From assembly GCF_000935045.1 (NCBI RefSeq), contig NZ_JYKS01000005.1, positions 186,001 to 250,000 of the forward strand: a DNA stretch of 64,000 bases, written 5' to 3'. The stretch is from Pseudomonas sp. 10-1B. GTDB taxonomy: Bacteria; Pseudomonadota; Gammaproteobacteria; Pseudomonadales; Pseudomonadaceae. This document shows positions 53,359 to 62,597 of this stretch, piece after piece. Positions within the stretch are counted from its first letter, which is position 1. Each line of letters starts with the position of its first letter. A program made the position numbers and the translations under genes. Below the pieces are notes generated by a model. The model did no database searches, had not been told where the DNA came from, and was given only the letters and a program-made list of their open reading frames with translations.

Positions 53359-54802
53359 ATTGAGCCAGGAGCAGCTCGATGACAAAAGGCAAGTTCCACG
53401 TAATTATGACCAGGCATGCATATATAAAGCCCATAATACCCATAGCCACAAATAGCGTTATACGACGCCTATCTATTGGCGTAAGAAATCGCACCTGCTT
53501 ATCAGCCTGAGATGAGTAGTGCTGCAATACGTCGAGCCACGTTTTGCTCTCGCTGTAGGCAAGATTAGCATCACGCAGATTAGAGCTAAACTGCAAGATA
53601 CAAGACAGCACCAAATATCCTGCCAGGAATTTTACTAGCAATGCCAACTCTGAACTTTCAAGCAGCATGTTAATATTTTTCTGATCAAACTTACCAATGA
53701 AAGAAAACCCAATAAAAACCAGAACACCAAGAATATCTCGGGTTAATGCACTCACAAGATCCCGGACTTTTGCTGCATATAAGTCGGCTTGCGACTTCAT
53801 GTCCTTCATGAGTTCGCGGACCTCCTTATGATAAGCATCCTTACGGTCCAGAATCACAAAGGTATAGCTATCGCGAGCTTGCTGAAGGGCTACTTCAAGA
53901 TACTTCTCTACTCCCGAAAGCAGAGTTTGTCCGTGCTCGATGTCTATTGACAATCGGTCCATGACAAGTCTAAGACGAGTTTCAGGGCGTTCCTCGTAAA
54001 CCCAACAAACGGCTTCTGTGAGTCGCGATAACGTATCAGCGCTCACAGCCTGCATCTCATCATAAAGGGGCAACGAAAGTCGCTTGGTCCCACGAAGTGT
54101 CGCATCATAGCCATTGCCGGTGTTCTTCAGCTCCTGGACTAAGCATGCTGCTATGACGCACGCACTCAGTCGTACTAACGGCTTCGCTTCGGAGCTGTCA
54201 AGATTTCCCCAGCTCAACGCATACGCACTCGGGCAAACCCGAAGAGGCTTCACTGCATTGGTATGGATTAGACCGTGTACATCCGACTGGTTAGGAAGTT
54301 TATTGATCGGAGTTTTGGGCGTTTCACTGGCTGGGGGTAGTACCCAAAGCAGAGGGCCTCCAAACGCAGCAGTCAAGCCATTGACTCGTACCGTAGTTGG
54401 GCAGGATAAGTCAGGATCATTGCCGCTAGGATATTGGAAGGGGTCGATGTGCTCTAACCACTGATGAAAGCTTTCGACGGAGAAGAAAAACAGGGTGGAC
54501 TCGTTGTCCCTGGCACGCATTTTTTGGGCAAGTGTCGACTTGCCCAGCACCGTCCTCCAGGGCTCGTCATCGAATGTGGTCGTGGACAATTCTGCAGCAT
54601 CTACCGCTTCACCAGAGATCATAATTGTGGGCACATCAATGCCCAGTTGCCGAGCTAGCTCATCAACCTGCTGAAGAATCGCCTTGACGTCCCCACTCAG
54701 CGAATCACCCTCTACGGTCAGCCGAAAGCTCTCGTCAATGAACTGCAACGAATGACTACGCAGCTCGCTGATCGCATCAAGTAGGTTCGCTACAGCAGTC
54801 AT
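53357..54802 (-). CDS. Unrecognised protein with C-terminal three-helix membrane anchor, 481 aa
   Basis: About 290 soluble residues are followed by a charged, probably coiled segment (290-350), then three membrane helices near 357-370, 385-405 and 447-468. No enzymatic motif is evident. The gene starts six bases after the stop of the NA37-like gene, and GAGG of its ribosome site overlaps that stop, so the two are translated together. The last few codons abut the IS5 remnant, so the natural C-terminus may be slightly changed. A membrane effector triggered by the nucleoid-associated partner is a plausible model. Confidence 0.75.
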   Translation of the reverse strand: MTAVANLLDAISELRSHSLQFIDESFRLTVEGDSLSGDVKAILQQVDELARQLGIDVPTIMISGEAVDAAELSTTTFDDEPWRTVLGKSTLAQKMRARDNESTLFFFSVESFHQWLEHIDPFQYPSGNDPDLSCPTTVRVNGLTAAFGGPLLWVLPPASETPKTPINKLPNQSDVHGLIHTNAVKPLRVCPSAYALSWGNLDSSEAKPLVRLSACVIAACLVQELKNTGNGYDATLRGTKRLSLPLYDEMQAVSADTLSRLTEAVCWVYEERPETRLRLVMDRLSIDIEHGQTLLSGVEKYLEVALQQARDSYTFVILDRKDAYHKEVRELMKDMKSQADLYAAKVRDLVSALTRDILGVLVFIGFSFIGKFDQKNINMLLESSELALLVKFLAGYLVLSCILQFSSNLRDANLAYSESKTWLDVLQHYSSQADKQVRFLTPIDRRRITLFVAMGIMGFIYACLVIITWNLPFVIELLLAQ

Positions 54803-54808
54803 GATTCC

Positions 54809-55882
54809 TCAACCTTTGGCATCCAGCCGATTCGTTACGATAGTGACTCGGGAACGACCACCGCCCAGTGGCTCGATCTGCATGCCCATAGCCTCGGGCG
54901 TGCCTTCAAAGGAAATGGTAACCCCTTCGTAGGTTAGGTAGACCTGCTTGCGCTCGCTTTTACGCAGTGATCCCGCTTGAGGGCGGAATTGTTGTCCTGC
55001 CACTCCACCTTCGGCAAGCGCATCTCGCAGCGACCTCACAAGCTCTGCCTTCCGGTTGGCATCCTCGTCACGCACAACTGCGTTCAGGTACTCGTCCGTG
55101 TCAAAGGTGTCATGATCACTCAGGTAGTTGAGCGATCGACCGAGAAAAGTGTTCAGGTCCTCCCCAGGAGGGAGCTGCTCTGCTGTCAGCTTTTTTGCCC
55201 ACTTGCGCACTTGCACGTGGGCAGCCCGAGTGAGTACTGAGTCTTGCTGGCGCTCCGTCACCCCCAAGAAACCCCGAAAATAATCACCCAGCCCTGGTCT
55301 TTGTACGCGGTCGAAGGCTAGCACATCCCATGCGAATTGATCTGAGACGTCAATCAGGGCACTTTTCTGGATCGCATTTTTGCTCTCATTAAGAGAGTTT
55401 TGCACCTCATTGATGACGGCGACTCTTCGACCGTCCTTCTCCTCGTAGCTATAAGTGAACGAGGGTTGCTTGTCCATTTTCACGACGAAGACCAGCTGCC
55501 GCCAGTCATGCGCGGTAGCCAAGTACTTCACCACAGACACGATGAACACGCCGGCAGCCATATGCCCCTTATGGCGCCCTGAAAAATCAGTAGTGATCTG
55601 GCGTGAAAATTCAATGAACCTATGGGGCTCGTCAAGCAGCTGCTGACATTTCTCTTTCAGATGCACGGCGTCCTGCTTGAACACGTATTGCGTGCCCTCA
55701 GCGATTTCTCGGAGCCGATCTAGGAAGAAGACCTTTTGCTTAGCTTGAAGCTCGACCTCATCGAGAAACACAACATCTTCATCCACCTCAGCATCTGGCT
55801 CGATGATGTGGAAGATAAAGCTGACAATTTCTAGGCTCTCACGCTGTGCCTGGCTCAGCACGCCATCCAGTGGTGCAGCCAT
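54809..55882 (-). CDS. NA37/NdpA-like nucleoid-associated protein, 357 aa
   Basis: The pattern resembles the nucleoid-associated family of E. coli YejK: a helical N-terminus, FIEFSRQITTDFSGRHKGHMAAGVFIVSVVKYL, DWRQLVFVVKMDKQ, and the conserved GDYFRGFLGVTERQQD segment followed by a long helical region. The C-terminal 50 residues form a small beta domain (VYLTYEGVTISFEG). The start at 55882 has AAGGAG before it. It heads a two-gene operon inside the island with a three-TM protein, which the housekeeping copies do not have. Confidence 0.7.
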   Translation of the reverse strand: MAAPLDGVLSQAQRESLEIVSFIFHIIEPDAEVDEDVVFLDEVELQAKQKVFFLDRLREIAEGTQYVFKQDAVHLKEKCQQLLDEPHRFIEFSRQITTDFSGRHKGHMAAGVFIVSVVKYLATAHDWRQLVFVVKMDKQPSFTYSYEEKDGRRVAVINEVQNSLNESKNAIQKSALIDVSDQFAWDVLAFDRVQRPGLGDYFRGFLGVTERQQDSVLTRAAHVQVRKWAKKLTAEQLPPGEDLNTFLGRSLNYLSDHDTFDTDEYLNAVVRDEDANRKAELVRSLRDALAEGGVAGQQFRPQAGSLRKSERKQVYLTYEGVTISFEGTPEAMGMQIEPLGGGRSRVTIVTNRLDAKG

Positions 55883-56253
55883 GTTGCAACTCCTTTTTAG
55901 TCTACTTACCAATCACCAGGTTGCTTCGCAGCGCCCCCTATCGGACCAACCGCTCCATCGAGAGCACCGATCCTGCTCGCCAATGTACCGCAAAAAATGG
56001 CGGAATGGCTCATTGCCATTACCGATGGGCGCACGATCTGACTATGTTCGAGTAAGCAGCATTGCCTACGGAGACGACTGTGATCGAGAACCATCGGAAG
56101 CAGCCAAAAGTTAGCGATCAGTGCAGTTCAACATCATGAGCCAATGCGGATCGGGCCAGGCATCGATTGGTAGTAAAAAACCAGATAACAGCAATTTTCA
56201 ATGTAACCCTGAAAGCCTGATACTATCGCCGCTCAGCTCCCGAGGTGCAGCCC
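55883..56253. other. Divergent gap between the NA37-like and serine-recombinase genes
   Basis: No gene is seen in these 371 bases. The stretch is A+T-rich and should contain the two divergent promoters; I see no clear boxes or repeats. Confidence 0.4.
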
Positions 56254-57834
56254 ATGAAACAAGCAATATCTTACGTTCGCTTCTCCAACCGTCGTAAAAA
56301 AGGCGCCGGCGCTGTGGAATGGCGGGAAAAGATGATTGCAGAATGGCTAAAGTCGCACACTGATTACGTGCTAGGCACCATCACTTTCCGAGAGCTAGCC
56401 AAAAGTGACTTCTCTGGAGATTACCTAGAGAACGGTGGTGGCTTCGGAGAATTGCTACTCGCAATCCAACAAGGGGCAATCAATGCCGGGGACGTCGTTC
56501 TCGTCGAGGCTCTCGACCGTGCAGGACGGCTTGAAGCACTAGATATGATCCAGATGTTTATCATCCCCATCCTAAACGCTGGCGTCACGATCATCACGCT
56601 TGACGACAACGTTACGTATACCAAGCAGTCGATCGGCGGGCCACACCTCTTCCTATTGGCGGCCAGGATCCAAGCCGCACACCAACAGTCAGAGTCGCTT
56701 TCGAGACGTGTGACACATTCCTACACCAAGCGACGTGAGGAAGCCAAGGAAGGTGTCACACCGAAGCGCATGACGCCGGCATGGCTCAACAGCGATGGCT
56801 CAGTGCGTGAAGATGTAGCCGCACGAGTCAAAGAGGCATTCGAGTTGTATGTCTCGGGCATGGGTAAATCCACCATCGCCAAGAGGATGCGTGCATCTGG
56901 TGTTGAGCGGCTTGCCAAATGCAGCGGGCCTACTGTGGAAGGCTGGCTGCGGAACGAAGCAGCGATCGGTCGGTGGAGTGGCCACAGCGTTTACCCCCCG
57001 ATTATCGATCCCGCGTTGTACTACAAGGCCCAGATCCACGCAGAGAAGATGAAGACACAACGCCCGATGAAAACGGCTAAGCACTTCCTGGTCGGCTTAG
57101 TGAAGTGCGGTTCATGCGGGAACAATTTCATCATGCAACACAAGGACGGTAAGCCCCATGCCTTGCGTTGCCGCGTTCGTCAAAATCTGAAGGGCTGCGA
57201 CAACTCGCACATGGTGCCTAAACCAGTCATCGAGGCAATTTACCGCTGGACGTCAACCAACGCCGCTTGGGAGGCACTCACACAGCAGCAGATGAGCGTG
57301 AATGAAAAGGAGATCGTTAGCAAGGAGGCAGAGCTCGCCGCTCTCACAAACAGAATAAATGAGATCGCAGATTTAGTTGCCGATATGGGCACTGTGCCCG
57401 AGCTAGTGGATCGGTTGATAGCGATGAACGCGAGCCGTGAGGCGCTTGAAAACGAGCTGACAATACTCCGCAAAACCGAGGACTCGACATTCACGTTGCA
57501 CTGGAGCCAAGCAGCCAAGGTGGAGGACTTGAAGAGGGATGATCCGCAACGCCTTGCCGCCATGCTACGTAGCGTTGGCTATGAGATCACTGTGAATATC
57601 GATGGAACGATCACCACAACCGGCTCAGGACGTTTCATCTATCGATACGGCGGCGTCGACCGTACCAGCGGCATGTATAAGGTGATGCGGGGAGATAAGA
57701 TGCAGCTTGTACACAAGCGTTCAAATGATGTGTTTTCAGATGAGCATGACGAGTGGTATGGCGACGTTGAAAGGCCAGCTAAATCGGTGTGGATGGAAGA
57801 TAACTACAAGGATCTACAGGATCAACACAAGTAA
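56254..57834 (+). CDS. Large serine recombinase, 526 aa
   Basis: A resolvase-family site-specific recombinase. The N-terminal catalytic domain has the serine in ISYVRFSN (Ser11 region) and LVEALDRAGR with the conserved arginines; the Recombinase domain follows (VTPKRMTPAWLNSDG ... AKRMRASGVERLAKC), then a zinc ribbon (GLVKCGSCGNNF ... LRCRV ... GCDNSH) and a coiled region near 340-400. The ATG at 56254 has GAGG before it; GTG 56245 is inside that site. It is a second integration or inversion enzyme inside the island. Confidence 0.9.
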   Translation: MKQAISYVRFSNRRKKGAGAVEWREKMIAEWLKSHTDYVLGTITFRELAKSDFSGDYLENGGGFGELLLAIQQGAINAGDVVLVEALDRAGRLEALDMIQMFIIPILNAGVTIITLDDNVTYTKQSIGGPHLFLLAARIQAAHQQSESLSRRVTHSYTKRREEAKEGVTPKRMTPAWLNSDGSVREDVAARVKEAFELYVSGMGKSTIAKRMRASGVERLAKCSGPTVEGWLRNEAAIGRWSGHSVYPPIIDPALYYKAQIHAEKMKTQRPMKTAKHFLVGLVKCGSCGNNFIMQHKDGKPHALRCRVRQNLKGCDNSHMVPKPVIEAIYRWTSTNAAWEALTQQQMSVNEKEIVSKEAELAALTNRINEIADLVADMGTVPELVDRLIAMNASREALENELTILRKTEDSTFTLHWSQAAKVEDLKRDDPQRLAAMLRSVGYEITVNIDGTITTTGSGRFIYRYGGVDRTSGMYKVMRGDKMQLVHKRSNDVFSDEHDEWYGDVERPAKSVWMEDNYKDLQDQHK

Positions 57835-58494
57835 CCCTGAGGAGTCTCAATTTTACGATAGGGTGTGAAATCGTAAAAATCTGCACGATTGGAGCATGAT
57901 GCTGAAAAAGTGTGCAAACCACTTGCCGCAAGGGCTACAGCGAATACCCCCCATTCACTCACAAAGTACCCACAAGTTATCCACAGGCGCTCACCTTGCA
58001 AAGCACCTAAGACCTCATTATCTTGTACCCCAGAAAAGCAAAACCCCCATATCTTGGGGGCTGTAGAGGGAAAAGCTTGCGAGTGGTCACGCGAAGTTTG
58101 GCGACAGAACGTGTCCACCCGCACCACCCCCGATACGCGCATTTCTAAGAACGCATGAATCTGGGCAGGCGGTCATTAAGCCAAGAGCGTGACCGTCACG
58201 TCAATACACTTTATGTGTACTCGTCGTCACGCCCAGAGGATTGCACACACTGCAAATCCTCAAGAGGGCCTTATCTACCATGCGTAGACGCCATCCTCGC
58301 CGTTCGTCGGCACCCATAGCCAAAACTGTGTTCGTGCACGCCTATCCACGCTACCGCTTCGGTCGCTGGGAGCATGTCTGCCAGCACTATCGTAGCGCCC
58401 CCCATCAGCTCACGCTCGATCTCTAGCAACTCAACCTGGCCATACCCGCTCGGGTATGGCCACTCCACAGACATTGCCTACTACGGGGTGCCCT
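57835..58494. other. Gap after the serine recombinase
   Basis: No gene is supported in 660 bases. It contains a hairpin CCCCCATATCTTGGGGG at about 58044-58060, a second GAGGATT...AATCCTC dyad near 58236-58263, one consensus DnaA box (TTATCCACA, 57977-57985) and a hairpin CCATACCCGCTCGGGTATGG at 58440-58459 just before the zinc-ribbon gene. Confidence 0.5.
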
Positions 58495-58689
58495 ATGGCA
58501 GAGAAAGTGACTTGCGATGTGTGCGGCTCAATTTACAGTCTCCAAGCAATCAAGATCCCAGTGAGAGACAAAGACAGCATAGAATGCTTCGTCTGCGACA
58601 GTCGTCTAAAGAGTTGGAACGGATCGAAGATGTGGTCGGCAGAGCTACTGGAACGCAACGAGAATCACAAACCCACTACGTCTGATTGA
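58495..58689 (+). CDS. Small zinc-ribbon protein, 64 aa
   Basis: Two Cys-x-x-Cys pairs (VTCDVCGS and ECFVCDSRL) about 20 residues apart make a rubredoxin-like zinc ribbon. The start at 58495 follows GGGGTG. Similar tiny proteins occur in Pseudomonas islands; the function is not known. A perfect 8-bp hairpin lies 35 bases upstream. Confidence 0.65.
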   Translation: MAEKVTCDVCGSIYSLQAIKIPVRDKDSIECFVCDSRLKSWNGSKMWSAELLERNENHKPTTSD

Positions 58690-58797
58690 GCGCGCAACGA
58701 TGAAGGGTGGTTATCGCATGTATCGTTGTGGCCACCTCATCGACGGTAAGGCGCACATAACGAGTACACAGCAGGGTTGCTGACTCAGCGCGATTAC

Positions 58798-59082
58798 TCA
58801 GTCAATTGGCGATCCGAATACCCATATTTTTTGCAATCGACTAACCAGCAGCCGCACGGTCAGCAAGTAGTAGTAACGCGTTGCCTCGCTGCGGTTACCG
58901 AGGTGATGATCGAGAAACCAGGCCACATGCTTTCTCTGCCAACTCCAAGGAGTTCCTAGCTGCCAACGCTTTGTAATCTCAGCCTGCATGATTTTCGCCT
59001 GTCGCACATGACGTTGCCGAGTTGAGTGCGAGCCGACCAGTACTCCAGCCAAGAACAACTCCATGTCGAATGGCTTGCTCAT
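58798..59082 (-). CDS. Hypothetical basic protein coupled to the recombinase, 94 aa
   Basis: A small basic, aromatic-rich protein (ITKRWQLGTPWSWQRKHVAWFLDH) with no recognised domain. Its start overlaps the stop of the tyrosine recombinase gene by four bases (ATGA), so it is made together with it and may be an accessory or directionality factor. Confidence 0.7.
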   Translation of the reverse strand: MSKPFDMELFLAGVLVGSHSTRQRHVRQAKIMQAEITKRWQLGTPWSWQRKHVAWFLDHHLGNRSEATRYYYLLTVRLLVSRLQKIWVFGSPID

Positions 59083-60059
59083 AACTGCCCCCCTATATAG
59101 GCAGCGACCACATCTATCCGACCGTGACCCAGCTCATGGCTGATTTGCCTTCGAGCCTCACGATCTAGGTTCCTTTCTACCTGACAACATTGGCCTCGGT
59201 TGATGGGGGCGATCTGTTGGGTGAGCTGCCCATACCGTTCACATGCATACGCTGCCCGTAGTTCATGAAAGCCTTTGAGATTGTGTGCATGAAGGATGTC
59301 CCGTGCAGGGCGGATGATTTCTTGCAGAACATTCAGGTAGCTTTCGTTGGGCGCAATCAGGTTGTGGCTACCCGCAGGCGACACCTGCCGTGCAAACCCA
59401 AGTGCATCTTGAACATGGTCGTCCACCGGGATCCATCGTGGCGCCGAGGCGCCAGCGCGGCCGCCTTTGGTGCCATCCTGAATATTGATCTTGCCTAGGT
59501 TGTTAGCCTCACGGCTTAGCCGTGACAGGTCAGCCAAGATGGCCTCACGCAAGCGCATACCGGTGGCTCGCGCCAACAGAGCGATGGCGGCGGCCCGTTG
59601 CTGATGATTGCGGCAAAGCGCATTGACGATCTCTTTAACCTGTTCGCGGTCTTGGCCCTGCGGTACCGCCTGGCGAACCCCGGTGCGCTGCATACCCAAC
59701 GCCTCGCTCGGACTTGGTAACTTGACGCACTGATCATCGCGAAGCGCCGCCATGGTTCTGTTAACGCTGGATAGCCGGTTTTGTGCGGTGCTGACGGCGA
59801 GATCACCGCACCCAACCAGGTCACGCAGATAAGCCGCATAGTCGGCCAACACCTTTCGATCAATGTGCCGCGCATCATTGATACCGGGCCCTTGTTCGGA
59901 GCGGCACCATTTCACGAATGCCTGCCACCGGTCACATTGCGCCTTGACCGTGCCGTAGTGGCCACCGCCGAACATGTCTTGCAGCGCCTGCGGTCCTGCG
60001 TAGCTCAGTTGCCTGCCGTAGCCGAAATTGCGGCCATCGCGTCTACCCACCAATGCCAT
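59079..60059 (-). CDS. Tyrosine recombinase of Integrase_1 type, 326 aa
   Basis: The N-terminal core-binding part (GTVKAQCDRWQAFVKWCRSE) precedes the catalytic domain with the first arginine in RATGMRLREAILADL, His-x-x-Arg in HELRAAYACERYG, and HELGHGRIDVVAAYIGG with histidine and the nucleophilic tyrosine. This group is found in integrative elements of Pseudomonas. The start is placed at 60059 (MALVGRRDGRNFGYGRQL), after GGGGTG; the frame is open to an ATG at 60104. The next gene overlaps its stop. Confidence 0.82.
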   Translation of the reverse strand: MALVGRRDGRNFGYGRQLSYAGPQALQDMFGGGHYGTVKAQCDRWQAFVKWCRSEQGPGINDARHIDRKVLADYAAYLRDLVGCGDLAVSTAQNRLSSVNRTMAALRDDQCVKLPSPSEALGMQRTGVRQAVPQGQDREQVKEIVNALCRNHQQRAAAIALLARATGMRLREAILADLSRLSREANNLGKINIQDGTKGGRAGASAPRWIPVDDHVQDALGFARQVSPAGSHNLIAPNESYLNVLQEIIRPARDILHAHNLKGFHELRAAYACERYGQLTQQIAPINRGQCCQVERNLDREARRQISHELGHGRIDVVAAYIGGQL

Positions 60060-60481
60060 GCCGGTCACCCCATCGTTCGCTCTCCGATCCTCGCCCCACG
60101 TCATCCCGCCAAGAATGCTGAGTGTTATCAGGGATCAAGGCCCCTGCGACCTGTGGGGATATCCTCTAACGCGGGACTGGCGGCTCCTTACGACCGGGAG
60201 CAAGGGCATCTCATGATCTTGCCTCCTGAGCACCGTTACCGGTGGGCGGGTGGAGGCAGCACTGGCTGACGAGACCAGCGCCTGAAGATCCTGAATCTGG
60301 TGAACGCAGCGGTGCGATGACCGGGGCATGCCTGACTGTCAGTCAGGTGCAGTCCATTCCCTGGTCTGCGGCACCATCATCTGCAGCGCTGTTGCTGGTG
60401 ACATCGGCGTTTGTCACGCCGATTGTCACGAGAGGAGTTGCCGCAAAGCCAAGTGCGGTGAGGGCTGCGGCAGTGTTAGAA

Positions 60482-60516
60482 GCGCCCGTCTCTTTCCAGG
60501 TGAAAGAGACGGGCGC
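60482..60516. terminator. 14-bp perfect hairpin
   Basis: GCGCCCGTCTCTTT, loop CCAGGTG, then AAAGAGACGGGCGC. It is either a terminator or a recombination-related structure. Confidence 0.5.
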
Positions 60517-60883
60517 AGGTTGGCGCAAGAATCGACCACGCGGATAGGTTGCTGCAGGGCAGCGAAGTAGGAAGTGTTGTCTGGCGCACGAGGGCCAAGA
60601 TGTGAAGTAGGCATCCATCACCGGGGAGGTGACCTGGCGAGCTGCCGGACGCGAATCGCCATTTGGGGGGAGAACCACCGCGGGAGCGGCGTGACCTTGA
60701 AGGTTCGGGTCACCTGGGGTGCTGTCATCGACAGCGCTTGCACGGCCAGTTCTACGCCTGTGGATAAACCCGGTCAAGGGTCGAAATCCAGCTCTCTTGG
60801 AGACGTGAAAAGCGGTTATCCAATCGGTGGAATTCCGTGGTGCACCCCGGACAACGTCGTGGCTTTTAGCTCTTCAAAGTAAG

Positions 60884-60926
60884 GTCCATCCAAACAGGGC
60901 GGCTTTGCAGCCCTGCTTGGATGGAC
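60884..60926. terminator. Long hairpin downstream of the P4-type integrase
   Basis: Outer arms GTCCATCCAA/TTGGATGGAC and inner arms CAGGGC/GCCCTG lie just past the integrase stop on the minus strand, in terminator position. Confidence 0.65.
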
Positions 60927-60962
60927 CCGCGTGAAAGAGCAGCCAGCGCCGATCTTGCAGGC

Positions 60963-62287
60963 TCACCCGCGATTGAATGCGCCATGACCATTTGGCAAGG
61001 CTGTGACGTTGTCGCCTACCGGATAGGCAAACTCATGCGGGGTGACATGGCCCGATCTGTTGGCGTCGATGTAGTTACTCCACCACGCCATGATCAACCG
61101 ACGCTGCTCCAGAAATTGGGCCTTGTGGATGTATGCGGCGCGCACGCGGTTACGCTCCTGATGGCTCATCTGCCGCTCAATCGCCGCATCCGTCCATAGC
61201 CCTGATTCGAGTAAGGCACTACAAGCCATGGTTCTGAAACCATGTCCACAAACGTCCTTGGTGGTGTCGTATCCCATGTTGCGCAGCACCTGGTTAACCG
61301 TATTCTCCGACAAGGGTTTCCAGTACCTGTGATCACCGGGCAACACGAGTTCAGAGAACCGATTCAAGCTGCGCAGCCGTTCAAGGATCTCGATGACTTG
61401 AGGCGACAGCGGCACTATCTGAATGTCTCCACTCATCTTGGTCCCGCGCGTGGAATAGCGGACGCCTTCAATCGGCTTACGGGTATCGGGGATCTCCCAC
61501 ATCGCACGTTGCCGAACTCATCCCACCGGGCGAAGCGCAGTTCGCTGGAGCGCACGAACACATGCAGCGTCAGCAGCACTGCGAGCCGGGTCAGCTCGCG
61601 ACCAGTGTAATTGTCGAGTCGGCTCAACAATTCAGGAAGGCGATTCAGCGAGAGTGCAGGACGGTGCACGCTGCGCGGCGCTTGAATCGAGCCAGCCAGA
61701 TCGAGCGCCGGGTTTTGAGTGATCTGCCGCGCCCGCTTCGCACCCCGCATGATCGTGGAGAGATAGTTCTGCACACGTAGCGCTACATCCATAGTGCCGC
61801 GATCCTTGATTCGCTGGGTGACCTCAAGCAGATCGTGGGTGTCGAGTTCAGCGATAGGCCGCTGACCTATCAGTGGGAACACATGGGTGCGCAACCTGCT
61901 CAGCACCGTCTTGGCGTGCCCCTCAGTCCAACGCCGAGACATTTCGACGTGCCACTCCAGGGCGACGGTTTCAAACAGAAGACTCGCCCGCTGAGCTGCG
62001 ATCTTGGCCTTCTGCTTTTCTTCCATCGGATCAAGGTTGTCGAGCAACAGAGCCTTGGCCTCATCGCGCTTGGTCCTCGCAACGGCCAATGAAACGATGG
62101 GGTACTTGCCGATGATCAGCGTGCCTTCCTTGCCGTTGGGTTTGAAATACCGCAGCCGCCAAGTCTTCGAGCCACAGGGCGCGACGTACAGGTACATGCC
62201 CCCGCCGTCGAACAGTTTGTAGGCGCGATCACGCGGCTTGGCCGTGCGGCATTTGAGGTCGCTGAGCAGAGTGGCTAGGCGCGGCAT
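60963..62287 (-). pseudogene. P4-type tyrosine integrase, frameshifted
   Basis: The first frame (from 62287, MPRLATLLSDLKCRTAKPRD) has the DUF4102 N-terminal arm, core-binding domain and the first catalytic arginine (SSELRFARWDEFG), then leaves phase near 61500. A second frame continues with WEIPDTRKPIEGVRYSTRG, HGFRTMACSALL and HQERNRVRAAYIH with the later catalytic residues and the tyrosine region. Together they make one normal P4 integrase of about 440 residues split by a small indel. It adjoins tRNA-Thr, its expected target. Confidence 0.85.
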
Positions 62288-62321
62288 AGGGGTACGTTCT
62301 CCATTCAGGAAAGACGCTGTA

Positions 62322-62466
62322 CCCCAAAAATACCCCCGGTTATTGGGGATATTGTTGGTTCCCGACGGAGGGTCGTGGAAATGAAAAACCGGCCAGAAGG
62401 CCGGTTTAGAGGGCTTCCAAAGCATTCAGCGGAATGCAGTGGAGCTGGATGTGGTGCCGGAGACAG
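62322..62466. repeat. Island right end, copy 2
   Basis: Direct repeat of 49232-49376: integrase upstream region, hairpin AAACCGGC-cagaag-GCCGGTTT, and GCGGAATGCAGTGGAG running into the tRNA-Thr 3' end. Confidence 0.9.
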
Positions 62467-62527
62467 GAATCGAACCTGCGACCTTCGCGTTACGAGTGCG
62501 CTGCTCTACCGACTGAGCTACACCGGC
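62452..62527 (-). tRNA. tRNA-Thr (anticodon CGT)
   Basis: Read on the minus strand the 76-base gene begins GCCGGTGTAGCTCAGTCGG, has the anticodon loop CTCGTAA with CGT, the T loop GGTTCGATTCC, and ends in encoded CCA. All four arms pair. Its 3' end is the integration site of the island; shortened copies of it lie at 47137 and 49363. Confidence 0.97.
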
Positions 62528-62597
62528 GTGTAGCGCAACGTACCACTGCCGCACCCGTTACGCAAACCCCTGTTTCCCCTGGCTTATTACCCCAGCC

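Larger units (their letters stand above)
60105..60962. other. Gap between the two tyrosine recombinases, with two strong hairpins
   Basis: No frame here has a recognised domain. A 14-bp perfect stem (GCGCCCGTCTCTTT and complement, 60482-60516) and a long cruciform (GTCCATCCAA ... CAGGGC ... GCCCTG ... TTGGATGGAC, 60884-60926) stand out. Confidence 0.6.
49363..62466. mobile_element. Genomic island integrated at tRNA-Thr, defence cargo
   Basis: Runs from the second left end to the tRNA-Thr gene. It carries HerA-SIR2, an IS5 remnant, an NA37-like/three-TM pair, a serine recombinase, a zinc-ribbon protein, a tyrosine recombinase with a 94-aa partner and a frameshifted P4-type integrase beside the tRNA. 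Base composition is lower in G+C than the pil genes beyond it. Confidence 0.8.

Noticed and set aside
57977..57985. Consensus DnaA box TTATCCACA in the island
   Set aside because: A single box without neighbours or an A+T-rich unwinding region is not evidence for an origin.
57822..58158. Frames of 106 (minus) and 89 (plus) codons after the serine recombinase
   Set aside because: Overlapping each other across a terminator-like hairpin, with no domain; judged non-coding.
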